The notes beneath the pieces were generated by a model. It was given only the letters and a program-made list of their open reading frames with translations. It made no database searches and was not told where the DNA came from. Positions 1 through 7,810 of a stretch of DNA of 64,000 bases are shown here, in pieces; the first letter of the stretch is position 1; each line of letters begins with the position of its first letter. The translations under genes were made by a program, and so were the position numbers. The stretch is from JAHJQZ01 sp963667595 (GTDB taxonomy: Bacteria > Pseudomonadota > Alphaproteobacteria > Rhizobiales > Devosiaceae), in contig CAXXWD010000001.1 of assembly GCA_963667595.2 (NCBI GenBank), positions 186,001 through 250,000 of the forward strand, given 5' to 3'.

Positions 1-841
1 CCTGTCGTTGCTGTTCCAGCAGTCTGTGGTCATCGGAACACTGGCTCTGGGCCAAACGCTCGTTATCCTCGTCGCGGGGATCGATCTGGCCGCCGGCGTG
101 ATCATGGTGCTCGGCACCGTCATCGTCGGCAGTGTCGCCGTTCAGGGCAATATCCTTTTGGCCCTGGTACTTGGATTGCTGATCTGCATCGTCTTCGCGA
201 GTCTTAACGGCCTCATCATCTCCAAGCTCGACCTGCCGCCCTTTATCGTTACGCTCGGCATGTACACGGCGCTGCTCGCGGCGGCGCGCCTTTATACCAA
301 TTCGCGAAGCTACCCCATCCATTCCGATTTCCTGACGATCCTTGGAAAGGCTGCGATCACCACACCGGCCACCATTACCTATGGCATGCTGTTGTGGGTG
401 TTTCTGACACTCATCTTGAGCTACGCGCTCAACCAGACATCCTGGGGCGTTCACGTTTATGCGGTCGGCAACTCGCCCAGCGCCTCGCGCCTCAATGGCA
501 TCAACGTCAACCGCATCATGTTCAGCGTCTATTCGCTTGCTGGCGTCTTCTACTTCTTCGGTTGCTGGCAGGCGCTTGGCAGAACCCCGATCGCCGATCC
601 CAGCGCTTATCCGAATGCCAATCTCGATTCCATTACCGCAGTCGTGATCGGAGGCTCCAGCATGTTCGGCGGCCGTGGCGGGGTGGCGGGAACCTTTGTC
701 GGCGCCCTGATCGTGACCGTCCTGAAGAACGGACTGACGCAGGCTGGAATCGACTCCCTTTATCAGCAGATTGCGACCGGCATTCTGGTGGTGCTTGCTG
801 TTGCCACCGATCAGCATCTGGTCCGGAGGAGGCGCTCGTGA
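1..841 (+). CDS. Sugar ABC transporter permease (RbsC/FrcC type), 5' end missing
   Basis: Inner-membrane permease of a ribose/fructose-type ABC importer. The reading frame is open from base 2, so the gene begins before the window and about 280 C-terminal residues are present. Visible features are repeated hydrophobic segments, the early GIDLAAG motif (the family's GGIDLSVG loop) and the late GGSSMFGGRGG loop followed by GTFVGALIV, all typical of the BPD_transp_2 family. The stop codon overlaps the GTG start of the ATPase (GTGA), so the two are translationally coupled. The substrate cannot be read from the permease; resemblance to FrcC suggests a monosaccharide. Confidence 0.9.
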   Translation, partial: LSLLFQQSVVIGTLALGQTLVILVAGIDLAAGVIMVLGTVIVGSVAVQGNILLALVLGLLICIVFASLNGLIISKLDLPPFIVTLGMYTALLAAARLYTNSRSYPIHSDFLTILGKAAITTPATITYGMLLWVFLTLILSYALNQTSWGVHVYAVGNSPSASRLNGINVNRIMFSVYSLAGVFYFFGCWQALGRTPIADPSAYPNANLDSITAVVIGGSSMFGGRGGVAGTFVGALIVTVLKNGLTQAGIDSLYQQIATGILVVLAVATDQHLVRRRRS

Positions 842-1647
842 GCACACCATCCGATCAGGACAAGTCGATCGTTCTCGAAGCCCGCGGCCTGTCCAAGCGC
901 TACGGACACGTGGTGGCCATGCAAGACGCCGATTTCGAGCTCGTCGAAAACGAGATACTGGCGGTCGTCGGCGACAATGGCGCTGGGAAATCAAGCCTCA
1001 TCAAGGCGCTTGCCGGCGCCGCGGAACCCGACACGGGCGAGATCTTCCTCGAAGGTCATCCCGTCAGGTTCAAGAACCCGCTCGAGGCGCGTCTGGCCGG
1101 CATCGAAACCGTCTACCAGGAACTCGCCGTCGCCACCGAACTGGATATCGGCCAGAACCTGTTCCTCGGACGCGAACTGCGTCGAAGCGGCATCCGGGGC
1201 AAGCTGTTCAGGCAGCTCGACAAGCCGCAGATGCGCCGGCAGGCCACCGAGCATATGCAGAATCTCGGCATTCGCGTGCAATCCATCCGCCAGAAGGTCG
1301 ACACCCTGTCGGGCGGACAACGCCAGGCCGTGGCCGTGGCGCGAGCGGCGGCCTGGGGCCGCAAGGTGGTGATCATGGACGAACCGACCGCCGCGCTCGG
1401 CGTACGCGAGACCAAGCAGGTGCTCGAACTGATCCAGCGGGTCAGGGACCAGGGCTTGTCCATCGTTCTGATCAGCCACTCCATGCCGGAAGTCTTCGAG
1501 ATCGCGGATCGCATCCACATCCACAGGCTCGGCAAGCGCGCGACGGTGGTCGATGCGAAAGCGGTCTCCCCCAGCGACGTGGTGGCCGTGATGACCGGAG
1601 CGCTTTCGCCCGACAAGGTTCCATCCGCAATCGTTCGCCAGAACTGA
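838..1647 (+). CDS. Sugar ABC transporter ATP-binding protein (FrcA-like, single domain)
   Basis: Cytoplasmic ATPase that energises the upstream permease. It has about 269 residues and a single nucleotide-binding domain: Walker A GDNGAGKS, signature LSGGQRQAVAVARA, Walker B VVIMDEPTAAL, and a switch His in LISHSM. Most ribose-type importers use a duplicated ATPase of about 500 residues. A single-domain protein like this resembles the fructose importer subunit FrcA. The GTG start at 838 overlaps the permease stop by 4 bases. An SDR gene follows after 33 bases, so transport and oxidation of the imported sugar or polyol are probably co-expressed. Confidence 0.9.
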   Translation: MSTPSDQDKSIVLEARGLSKRYGHVVAMQDADFELVENEILAVVGDNGAGKSSLIKALAGAAEPDTGEIFLEGHPVRFKNPLEARLAGIETVYQELAVATELDIGQNLFLGRELRRSGIRGKLFRQLDKPQMRRQATEHMQNLGIRVQSIRQKVDTLSGGQRQAVAVARAAAWGRKVVIMDEPTAALGVRETKQVLELIQRVRDQGLSIVLISHSMPEVFEIADRIHIHRLGKRATVVDAKAVSPSDVVAVMTGALSPDKVPSAIVRQN

Positions 1648-1680
1648 ACGCCGACAACGGAAATCACAAAGGAGAATTTC

Positions 1681-2448
1681 ATGTCCATCCTGGATCGCTT
1701 TTCGATGAAGGGAAAAGTCTCGATCGTGACGGGCGGCAATCGGGGAATCGGCCGGGCAATCGCCCAAGGACTGGCAGAGGCCGGCTCCAATGTCGTGATC
1801 GCGGCGCGCAATGCGGAAAGAAACGCGTCCGTCGTCGAAGAGCTGAAAGCCACGGGCGTCGAGGTGATGGCCGTTACGACCGATGTTTCCAGGCGCGAAG
1901 ACCTCGAAAACATGCTGGACAAGGTCGTCACCAGGTTCGGCAAGATCGATTCGCTCGTCAACAGTGCCGGCATCGGCTTTCACGCCGAGGCTCTGACGCT
2001 CGAAGACGCCGAATGGGACAGGCTATTCGCCATCAATCTCGAAGGCGTGTGGAAATCGTGCCAGGTCGTGGGGCGCCACATGGCCGCCAACGGCACCGGC
2101 TCGATCGTCAATATCGGCTCGATTTCGGGCTTCATCATCAATCGTCCGCAATGGCATTCGCCCTATGGCATCTCCAAGGCGGCGGTCCACCATTTGACCA
2201 AGTCGCTGGCCGCCGAATGGGCCGGCAAGGGCGTGCGCGTCAACGCCATCGCGCCGGGTTATGTCAAGACCGGGATCGCCTCCACCGAATACGAAGACTA
2301 TCGCCATTACTGGAAGGACGAGGTGCCGATGCAGCGCTATGCCGTGCCGGAAGAAATCGCGCCGACCGCCCTGTTGCTGGCCAGCGACGCCGGAAGTTTC
2401 ATCACCGGCTCGGTCTTTATCGTCGACGGCGGCTATACGCTCTGGTGA
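1681..2448 (+). CDS. SDR family NAD(P)-dependent oxidoreductase
   Basis: Classical short-chain dehydrogenase of 255 residues. The cofactor motif TGGNRGIG is at residues 17-24, NSAG at 94-97, the catalytic Ser near 147, and YGISK (Tyr162, Lys166) completes the active site. VDGG close to the C-terminus is the usual family ending. The start has a good ribosome binding site (aaaggag). It lies 33 bases after the sugar-transport ATPase on the same strand, so it probably oxidises the imported polyol or sugar, or reduces a keto sugar. The exact substrate cannot be told from sequence. Confidence 0.9.
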   Translation: MSILDRFSMKGKVSIVTGGNRGIGRAIAQGLAEAGSNVVIAARNAERNASVVEELKATGVEVMAVTTDVSRREDLENMLDKVVTRFGKIDSLVNSAGIGFHAEALTLEDAEWDRLFAINLEGVWKSCQVVGRHMAANGTGSIVNIGSISGFIINRPQWHSPYGISKAAVHHLTKSLAAEWAGKGVRVNAIAPGYVKTGIASTEYEDYRHYWKDEVPMQRYAVPEEIAPTALLLASDAGSFITGSVFIVDGGYTLW

Positions 2449-2480
2449 GGCAAAACCCGGCCTGAATCGGGGCAAATCGG

Positions 2481-2520
2481 GCGCAAAAAACGAATTCCGG
2501 TTTTCCCCGATGCTTCAGCG
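2481..2520 (+). repeat. Short intergenic repeat, copy A
   Basis: This 40-base stretch downstream of the SDR gene is closely similar to 9973-10014, sharing GCAAAAA, CCGGTTTTC and CCGATGCT in the same order and orientation. Together with 2466-2472 (ATCGGGG) and 2505-2511 (CCCCGAT) it can also fold as a loose hairpin between the convergent SDR and methyltransferase genes, so it may act as a 3'-end element. It slightly overlaps the methyltransferase stop. Confidence 0.5.
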
Positions 2521-3288
2521 AATGGCGCTGACGACATAATCGTCGAAATACTGCCAGACCGTTCCGATTTCGGAAAAGCCGGCGCTGCGCAATGTCTGGA
2601 GATGATAGCCGAGCGTTACCTTTGGGCCAGCTGTCTTGTCCTGCCAGCGCCTTGCCCGTTCCTTTACCGCATCGGCATAGGCCGGGACCGCTTCTGCAGC
2701 GTCCCACCAAGCGTCCCAGGTATCCGCGCCGGCGTCGAAAGCCTGTTTCTGCGTCTTCTCGTCGTCGGCCTTTGCCAGGCGCCTGAGGCCAGGCTGCGCG
2801 ATGTCGTCGTAAAGCATGTGATCGCCATTGAGGAAAACGCCCCCGGGCTGGATCATGTCGGCCAACTCGAAATAAAGACGCGCCAGAACGTCTCCCTTCA
2901 GCCAGTGAAGCGCCGTGGAGCTGATAACGGCATCGAACGGGCCATCGATGGCGTGCCGCCACGCGGGCAGATCGAGATCGGCATCGACGATCTCGACGCG
3001 CGTATCGCCCGCAAAGACATCGCGCGCAAGGGCGACAAGCACCGGATCCTTGTCCACGCCAACGACGTGCGCGTCGGGGATCGCAGTCAGCACCGCCCGT
3101 GTCAACGAACCGGGACCACAAGCCAGATCGAGCACGCGAGGCGCCTTGGGACAGAGTTCGGCGACAGTCTCAACGATGGTCTCAAATCTCAAGGCGCGAT
3201 GCTTGATATAGGCCCGCTGCTGAGCGTCCCAACGATCCAGAAGATCGCGTGCAACAAGGATTCGGGCATCGGAGCCAGAGGTCGACAT
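2515..3288 (-). CDS. Class I SAM-dependent methyltransferase
   Basis: Predicted 257-residue cytosolic methyltransferase. Motif I is VLDLACGPG at residues 52-60, followed by an acidic residue at the end of beta strand 2 (GVDKDP), as in the Methyltransf_25/11 families. An N-terminal helix with RWDAQQ precedes the domain, a pattern common in small-molecule methyltransferases. It follows the deaminase-like gene on the same strand after 75 bases that contain a perfect 11-bp hairpin, so it may be read only partly with the upstream operon. The substrate is unknown. Confidence 0.8.
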   Translation of the reverse strand: MSTSGSDARILVARDLLDRWDAQQRAYIKHRALRFETIVETVAELCPKAPRVLDLACGPGSLTRAVLTAIPDAHVVGVDKDPVLVALARDVFAGDTRVEIVDADLDLPAWRHAIDGPFDAVISSTALHWLKGDVLARLYFELADMIQPGGVFLNGDHMLYDDIAQPGLRRLAKADDEKTQKQAFDAGADTWDAWWDAAEAVPAYADAVKERARRWQDKTAGPKVTLGYHLQTLRSAGFSEIGTVWQYFDDYVVSAIR

Positions 3289-3330
3289 GCCGGTTCTCCA
3301 GCGGGTGCTTTTTTAAAAGGACATTGGGTC

Positions 3331-3355
3331 GTGGGCCGGCCACAGGCCGGCCCAC
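3331..3355 (-). terminator. Perfect 11-bp hairpin between deaminase-like and methyltransferase genes
   Basis: GTGGGCCGGCC (3331-3341), loop ACA, then GGCCGGCCCAC (3345-3355). Read on the minus strand it lies 9 bases after the deaminase-like stop, and a T-rich stretch (TTTT) follows about a dozen bases later. It may be a weak intrinsic terminator or an mRNA-stabilising stem. Confidence 0.55.
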
Positions 3356-3363
3356 CGGGAGGA

Positions 3364-4125
3364 TCAGCGCTTGAGCTCGGAAGCTGCCGGCTGATTGAGA
3401 TAGAGCGTTGCCTGCGGCGCGGTCCGAAGGATCGAAGCCGGACGCATGATCGAGATCGGCTCCTCGAGGATCTTCTTGATGATCCCTGCCTTGTCCTTTT
3501 CATGAACGAGCGCCAGCACCCGGCCCGGCTTCAGCATGGCGTGCATGGTGAGCGAGAGCGCATACTGCGGCGTGTCTTCCTTTTTCGCGAAGATGCCGGC
3601 CTTGACGATCTGGCCGCGCGTCGTCTCGTCGATCGCCACCGCCTTGATGATGCCCTTGGTCTCGAAATCCGCCGGCGGATCGTTGAAGGCCAGATGGCCG
3701 CTTTCGCCGATGCCGACGACGCAAAGCACCGGCTGCAGCTCGTTGTAGATCTTGGTGTAGCGCTTCAGCTCGTCCTCGATCGGCTCGGCGGCGCCGTTCA
3801 TCGGGTAGAAGGCTTTCGGCTTCACTTCGTTGAGAAGATGCTTGCGCATGCGCGAGGCACCGCTTTCCGGGCGGTTTTCCTCGACACCCATATAGGTGTC
3901 GACATGCAGGATCGAGATACGGCTCCATTCGATATCGTCGCGTGCCTTGAGGGCCGCGAAGAACGAAGCCTGCGCCGCACCGAGCGCCATGATGATGGCG
4001 ATCTCGTTCTTCTTGGCCAGTTCGGCCTTCACCGTGGTGGCCAGTGCTTCGGCAGCGGCTTCACCCTGTTCCTTGTCGGTCGGCGCGACGAGCACTTCGA
4101 GCTCATCGTATTTCAGACGTTCCAT
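3364..4125 (-). CDS. Glucosamine-6-phosphate deaminase/isomerase-like protein (NagB family, altered active site)
   Basis: Member of the NagB/6-phosphogluconolactonase fold, 253 residues from ATG 4125, which has an AAAGGA ribosome binding site. It keeps ILHVDTYMG (residues 72-80), which corresponds to the DEY motif with catalytic Asp, and GIGESGHLAFNDP (138-150), which corresponds to the family's GxGxDGHIAFNEP. The usual catalytic Asp before GH is Ser here, and the later Glu is Asp, while His144 is kept. The fold call is firm, but standard deamination of glucosamine 6-phosphate is doubtful. It sits after a ROK kinase and a GntR regulator in the same operon, so it likely acts on a phosphorylated amino sugar or sugar-amine. 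Confidence 0.75.
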   Translation of the reverse strand: MERLKYDELEVLVAPTDKEQGEAAAEALATTVKAELAKKNEIAIIMALGAAQASFFAALKARDDIEWSRISILHVDTYMGVEENRPESGASRMRKHLLNEVKPKAFYPMNGAAEPIEDELKRYTKIYNELQPVLCVVGIGESGHLAFNDPPADFETKGIIKAVAIDETTRGQIVKAGIFAKKEDTPQYALSLTMHAMLKPGRVLALVHEKDKAGIIKKILEEPISIMRPASILRTAPQATLYLNQPAASELKR

Positions 4126-4257
4126 GATTTGGGTTTCCTTTACTTCTGATTGTTGGCAAAGACCAACTGTCTCCGGCAAGCGGGATTTCTCCATCCTGCT
4201 GGAATTACTAGTGTTTTTGTATGTGCTTATTGGCCGGTTTTGCTCGTTGCGCGCCCT

Positions 4258-5004
4258 TTACCTCAACTTGGAGTGCATGCTGAAAGACAATTTGACGTCG
4301 AACTCCAGCTCCAGGTCGATGAAGGTTTCATCCAGACATTTGTCGAGCAGGGCATGATCCTTTTGACGCATCGCGTCGAGCTGACGGGTGTGGACGTCCA
4401 TCATGTGCTCGGCGTTTTCGGCGGTCAGTCCCAATGCGCTGCGCAACGGGTAGAGGTCGCGATAGATGCCGTTGATGGCCCTGCGCACGGTCTGGTTGCC
4501 CGTCGCATAAGCGATACGCCGGTGGTAAACGCTGTCGGCGCGCAGCACCATCTGCGGGGCGTGCTTGTATTTGCCCATCAGCGAAACCGCTTCCTCGATC
4601 CACTCGAACTCCCGTTCCGAAGCGTTCTCGGCGGTCAGGTGATAGACGACCGGTTCGATGAGACGCCGAGCCGTCACGAGTTCGGTGATCTGCCCGGCCT
4701 CATGCGCGATCTGCTGGCCGAGGACCTCCGAAGGCACCATTTCCGATGCAATGAAGATACCTCCCGAATTGCCAGGCCTGATACTGAGAACGCCGGCGCC
4801 CTCCAGAACGCGTAACGCCTGGCGCAACGTCGAACGGGAAACACCGAGCATCTCGGCCAGATCTCTTTCTTTTGGCAACCGGTCTCCGGCCGAGACGCCC
4901 TGCTCGTCGATAGCCTCGACGATGTGTTCGATAATCGTCTGAAAAGTGCGATGAACCGAAATCGGTTTGAACACTTCAGACAGGTCTTTCTGATTTCTCG
5001 TCAT
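4258..5004 (-). CDS. GntR family transcriptional regulator, FadR/FCD subfamily
   Basis: Transcription factor with an N-terminal winged helix-turn-helix (AGDRLPKERDLAEMLGVSRS is the recognition region) and an all-helical FCD effector domain with the usual Asp and His positions (RADSVYHRR, later HTRQLDA). The start is taken as ATG 5004, 28 bases after the ROK kinase stop. A TTG at 5052 preceded by GGGGTGAT is an alternative that would overlap the kinase gene. It lies inside the operon it probably controls. Its ligand is probably an intermediate of that pathway. Confidence 0.88.
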   Translation of the reverse strand: MTRNQKDLSEVFKPISVHRTFQTIIEHIVEAIDEQGVSAGDRLPKERDLAEMLGVSRSTLRQALRVLEGAGVLSIRPGNSGGIFIASEMVPSEVLGQQIAHEAGQITELVTARRLIEPVVYHLTAENASEREFEWIEEAVSLMGKYKHAPQMVLRADSVYHRRIAYATGNQTVRRAINGIYRDLYPLRSALGLTAENAEHMMDVHTRQLDAMRQKDHALLDKCLDETFIDLELEFDVKLSFSMHSKLR

Positions 5005-5032
5005 CGGCAATCCATGCAAATAATTCCAGTAC

Positions 5033-5890
5033 TCATGCTTTGGTACTTCCAAGTATCACCCCGCGTTCGGCAGCGTGGTCGAGAGGCGATACCACGATTT
5101 CCGTGCGAAAAGGCTCCGATAGTCCCGCGTTACAATACTGGACCGCGGCATCAAGATAGTCCGCCGCCGCCCGCTTGATCGATCCGTTGATCGAGATGCG
5201 CGCGGGGTGGTAGAATCTTGAAATCATTTGCAGGGTTTCCCCAAGATAGTGCGTGAAGATGTCGACCGTTTTTCTGGCCGTTGCCTCGTTTTGGCGCGCG
5301 CGGGCGAAAATCGTAACGGCTTCCACGCGTTCCCCGCACAACTGCTCATAAATCTCACGCATCCCCCGGCCGCATACGGTGCGGTCGAGCGAACGATATT
5401 GCCCGAGTTCCTCGACATAGACGTTCTGCTCGGAGATCAACCCTGCCGCGTATTGTCCTCGGATGATCGTGCCGTCGAAAAAGCCTACGCCGATTCCGGT
5501 TCCGATGTTGAGCAGGGCCACGGGCTTGTTGCGGCATTCGGGCACGAGATGCGCTTCCGCTATGCCCATGGCATGCAGATCGTCGTCGACATAGACGTCG
5601 CGTCCGAGACGCTGGCGGAAATAGTCCTGCAACGGGAAGTCCACCATCCCGCCCATCAGCGAGCTGTAGACGACGTGCCCTCCTTTCAGAATGCCGTTCA
5701 GGGAAACGCCGATGCGGTCGATGCCCGGAGGACAGACCGCATCGATCAGTGTGGCCAGATCGGTTGCGAAGGCTTTGGTCCCACGGCGCAGAAGCGCCGT
5801 CGGCGTTGCCCCTTGGGGAGTCGGGGACAACGCCGCATCAAGAAGGCAGTACTGGATTTTCGTACCGCCGATATCCACGCAAAAATCCAC
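5033..5890 (-). CDS. ROK family sugar kinase-like protein
   Basis: Predicted cytosolic kinase of 285 residues. Near the N-terminus is the phosphate-binding DIGGTK (residues 6-11). The catalytic-Asp region is VDDDLHAMGIAEA (101-113), and LLNIGTGIGVGF (127-138) is the second phosphate loop. The normal ROK zinc site (GHx...CxCGxxGC) is not present; only TVCGRG remains where it should be. GTG 5890 is chosen because AAAAGG lies 7 bases upstream; TTG 5896 would overlap the preceding stop. It is coupled to the isocyanide-synthase-like gene upstream. It probably phosphorylates a sugar or amino sugar; the substrate is unknown. Confidence 0.82.
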   Translation of the reverse strand: MDFCVDIGGTKIQYCLLDAALSPTPQGATPTALLRRGTKAFATDLATLIDAVCPPGIDRIGVSLNGILKGGHVVYSSLMGGMVDFPLQDYFRQRLGRDVYVDDDLHAMGIAEAHLVPECRNKPVALLNIGTGIGVGFFDGTIIRGQYAAGLISEQNVYVEELGQYRSLDRTVCGRGMREIYEQLCGERVEAVTIFARARQNEATARKTVDIFTHYLGETLQMISRFYHPARISINGSIKRAAADYLDAAVQYCNAGLSEPFRTEIVVSPLDHAAERGVILGSTKA

Positions 5891-5892
5891 GA

Positions 5893-6963
5893 TCAAGCCT
5901 TTTCGCGATAACCAATGGGCGCAGGATCCGCATCGCCTTCGAGACACAGGGCCTCGACGTTGAGCCCGTCCATGCCGCCCAGATAGCGAATGACCCATTT
6001 GCCATCGGCCTGAAGCACGGGAATGCCGTGATAGGGCAGGATGCGCGACCACCTGTTGATCGGGATGACCGCCAGATTTTCCGGCTTGGGCGACACGGTC
6101 AGCTTGAGCGCGTTCGGACGAACGGACTGCAGGTAGCCGGTCGAATCCCTGAGGGCCAGAAGCGAGCGATAGGCGAAGACCTGCCGGTGCGCGACCTTGT
6201 CGATGAAATCGCGCACATAGCGCAACGCGGACTCGGTCTGGTCCGGATCGTAGGCCGCGGCGAGCACTTCGGGATCGTAATCGCGTGTGGGCACAGAGGT
6301 CTTCGAGGCCGGCAACGTGGTCTCATAGGCATCAGTGACCGCAGGATCGCCCTGGGCATAAAGCTCGCGCATGCGTTCCTGCTCGAAAACCCAGCGCGCC
6401 TCGAAATTGGGAATATCCGTCACCATGCTGTCGAGGCTATGGAAAACGACGCGTTCCTGATCGACGCCGGAAATCTCGACCACTGCGTCGATGCCGGCGC
6501 GATAAGTCGCGATCTCGGCCGGATCGACGCCCTGACACCGTCCGAGAATGCCTTCTTGCAGGATGGTCAGGCGCGCACCGGGTTCGTAAACGGATCGGAC
6601 CGCTTTGAGCACCGCTTCGTAGCGACGCAGCATCAGGGCTTCGCCGAGGTCCGGGGCAAGGCGGGAGGATTTCAGCGGATTGGGCGACTTGTAGGGAAAG
6701 GCCATGGAAACGAATTCGAGTGCCTTGCCCGCCTTGACGAAATACCCGATCTTTTCGAGCCATTTCTGGCGATTGGCCGGAATGAAGCCCGGATCGCCGA
6801 ACAGGACTTCAGGCTGTTCGAAGATGGACAGGATCCGTTCTTCGGTCGACCCCGTGGCGGCCGGAACGATGTCCGCATCGTTGCAGATCAGCAGCTTGCC
6901 AAGTTCCGCGCGCGAAAGCGTGACCGTTCCCACCACCTTCGGTGGAACGTACTTTTTGGGCAA
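5893..6963 (-). CDS. Isocyanide synthase family protein (DIT1/PvcA-like)
   Basis: About 356 residues resembling the DIT1_PvcA family. Members join an amino acid amine to ribulose 5-phosphate to give an isonitrile (PvcA, IsnA) or act in dityrosine formation (Dit1). Family landmarks are AFPYKSPN (88-95), APDLGEALMLRR (103-114), SVYEPGARLTIL (124-135), and late VRPNALKLTVSPKP (281-294) with ILPYHGIPVL (308-317). The SDG usual after the LTI strand is QEG here. The start is uncertain: TTG 6963 is the first conventional codon, but the frame is open back to 7018 and an ATT at 6996 has a purine-rich leader. No partner oxygenase (PvcB) is present. Its neighbours are an amino-acid ABC importer and a sugar kinase, which suggests catabolism rather than pigment synthesis. 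Confidence 0.72.
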   Translation of the reverse strand: MPKKYVPPKVVGTVTLSRAELGKLLICNDADIVPAATGSTEERILSIFEQPEVLFGDPGFIPANRQKWLEKIGYFVKAGKALEFVSMAFPYKSPNPLKSSRLAPDLGEALMLRRYEAVLKAVRSVYEPGARLTILQEGILGRCQGVDPAEIATYRAGIDAVVEISGVDQERVVFHSLDSMVTDIPNFEARWVFEQERMRELYAQGDPAVTDAYETTLPASKTSVPTRDYDPEVLAAAYDPDQTESALRYVRDFIDKVAHRQVFAYRSLLALRDSTGYLQSVRPNALKLTVSPKPENLAVIPINRWSRILPYHGIPVLQADGKWVIRYLGGMDGLNVEALCLEGDADPAPIGYREKA

Positions 6964-7017
6964 CGCGGCATTGAGGTAGATATAAAGACTAGGAATGGGA
7001 CTTCTTCTTTCGTGAGC

Positions 7018-7809
7018 TTAGCGAATGCGCGAGAGGAATTCCCGCGTACGCGGATTTTGCGGATTGCGGATCACCTCGGAGGGCGGGCCGTATTCGGCAA
7101 TCTTGCCGGCATTGATGAAATAGACGACGTCGCCCACTTCCTCCGCGAAAGAGATTTCGTGGGTGACGACCATCATCGTCAGACCGTCGCTGATCAGGTC
7201 GCGCATGACCGCCAGCACTTCGCCCACCAGTTCGGGGTCGAGTGCCGAGGTCGGTTCGTCGAACAGGATCAGATCCGGATTGACGGCAATGGCACGCGCG
7301 ATGGCGACCCGCTGTTGCTGGCCTCCGGACAGTTGGGACGGATAGGAATTGGCGCGCGACGCCAGTCCGACCCGCTCCAGAAGCGGCCTGCCACGGGCGA
7401 AGGCCTCTTCCCGTCCCATCTTGCGCACCAGTCTCAAACCTGCCGTCACGTTTTCCATGACGGTCATGTTGGGAAACAGGTTGAAGCGCTGGAACACCAT
7501 GCCGATGCTGCCGCGACGCGCGGCGGTCGTGCGCGGATGCGCCTCGATCCAGCGGTCGCCCTTGCGTTCGGCGCCGACCAGATAGTCTTCCACCCACAGC
7601 TCGCCGCCTTCATAGGTCTCAAGGCTGTTGACGCAGCGCAACAACGTGCTTTTGCCCGAGCCGGACGGCCCGATGATGAAAGCCGCCTGTGCCCGCTTGA
7701 CCGACATGTCGATGCCGCTGAGCACCCCGATGTGACCGAAGGACTTCTTCAGGCCGTGAATACGGACGATGTCTTCTGACTTCTTTTCGGACCCTTTTGT
7801 CGGGGACAT
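7018..7809 (-). CDS. Polar amino acid ABC transporter ATP-binding protein
   Basis: GlnQ/HisP-type ATPase of 263 residues: Walker A GPSGSGKST, Q-loop VFQRFNLFPN, signature LSGGQQQRVAIARA, Walker B LILFDEPTSALDPE, switch VTHE. ATG 7809 is preceded by GGAGGT at a good distance and lies 1 base from the permease stop, so the two are co-translated. It powers the uptake system whose permease and binding protein lie immediately upstream. Its 3' neighbour is the isocyanide-synthase-like gene. Confidence 0.95.
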   Translation of the reverse strand: MSPTKGSEKKSEDIVRIHGLKKSFGHIGVLSGIDMSVKRAQAAFIIGPSGSGKSTLLRCVNSLETYEGGELWVEDYLVGAERKGDRWIEAHPRTTAARRGSIGMVFQRFNLFPNMTVMENVTAGLRLVRKMGREEAFARGRPLLERVGLASRANSYPSQLSGGQQQRVAIARAIAVNPDLILFDEPTSALDPELVGEVLAVMRDLISDGLTMMVVTHEISFAEEVGDVVYFINAGKIAEYGPPSEVIRNPQNPRTREFLSRIR

Positions 7810-7810
7810 A

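Noticed and set aside
3364..4125. 6-phosphogluconolactonase
   Set aside because: Same fold family, but the GHLAFNDP motif follows the NagB rather than the lactonase (GHTASLFP) pattern.
2602..4149. Plus-strand frame of 515 codons
   Set aside because: Antisense to the methyltransferase and NagB-like genes; no start signal or domain.
5749..7779. Long plus-strand frame of 676 codons
   Set aside because: It runs antisense across three genes (kinase, PvcA-like, ATPase) that have clear motifs, so it is a shadow frame.
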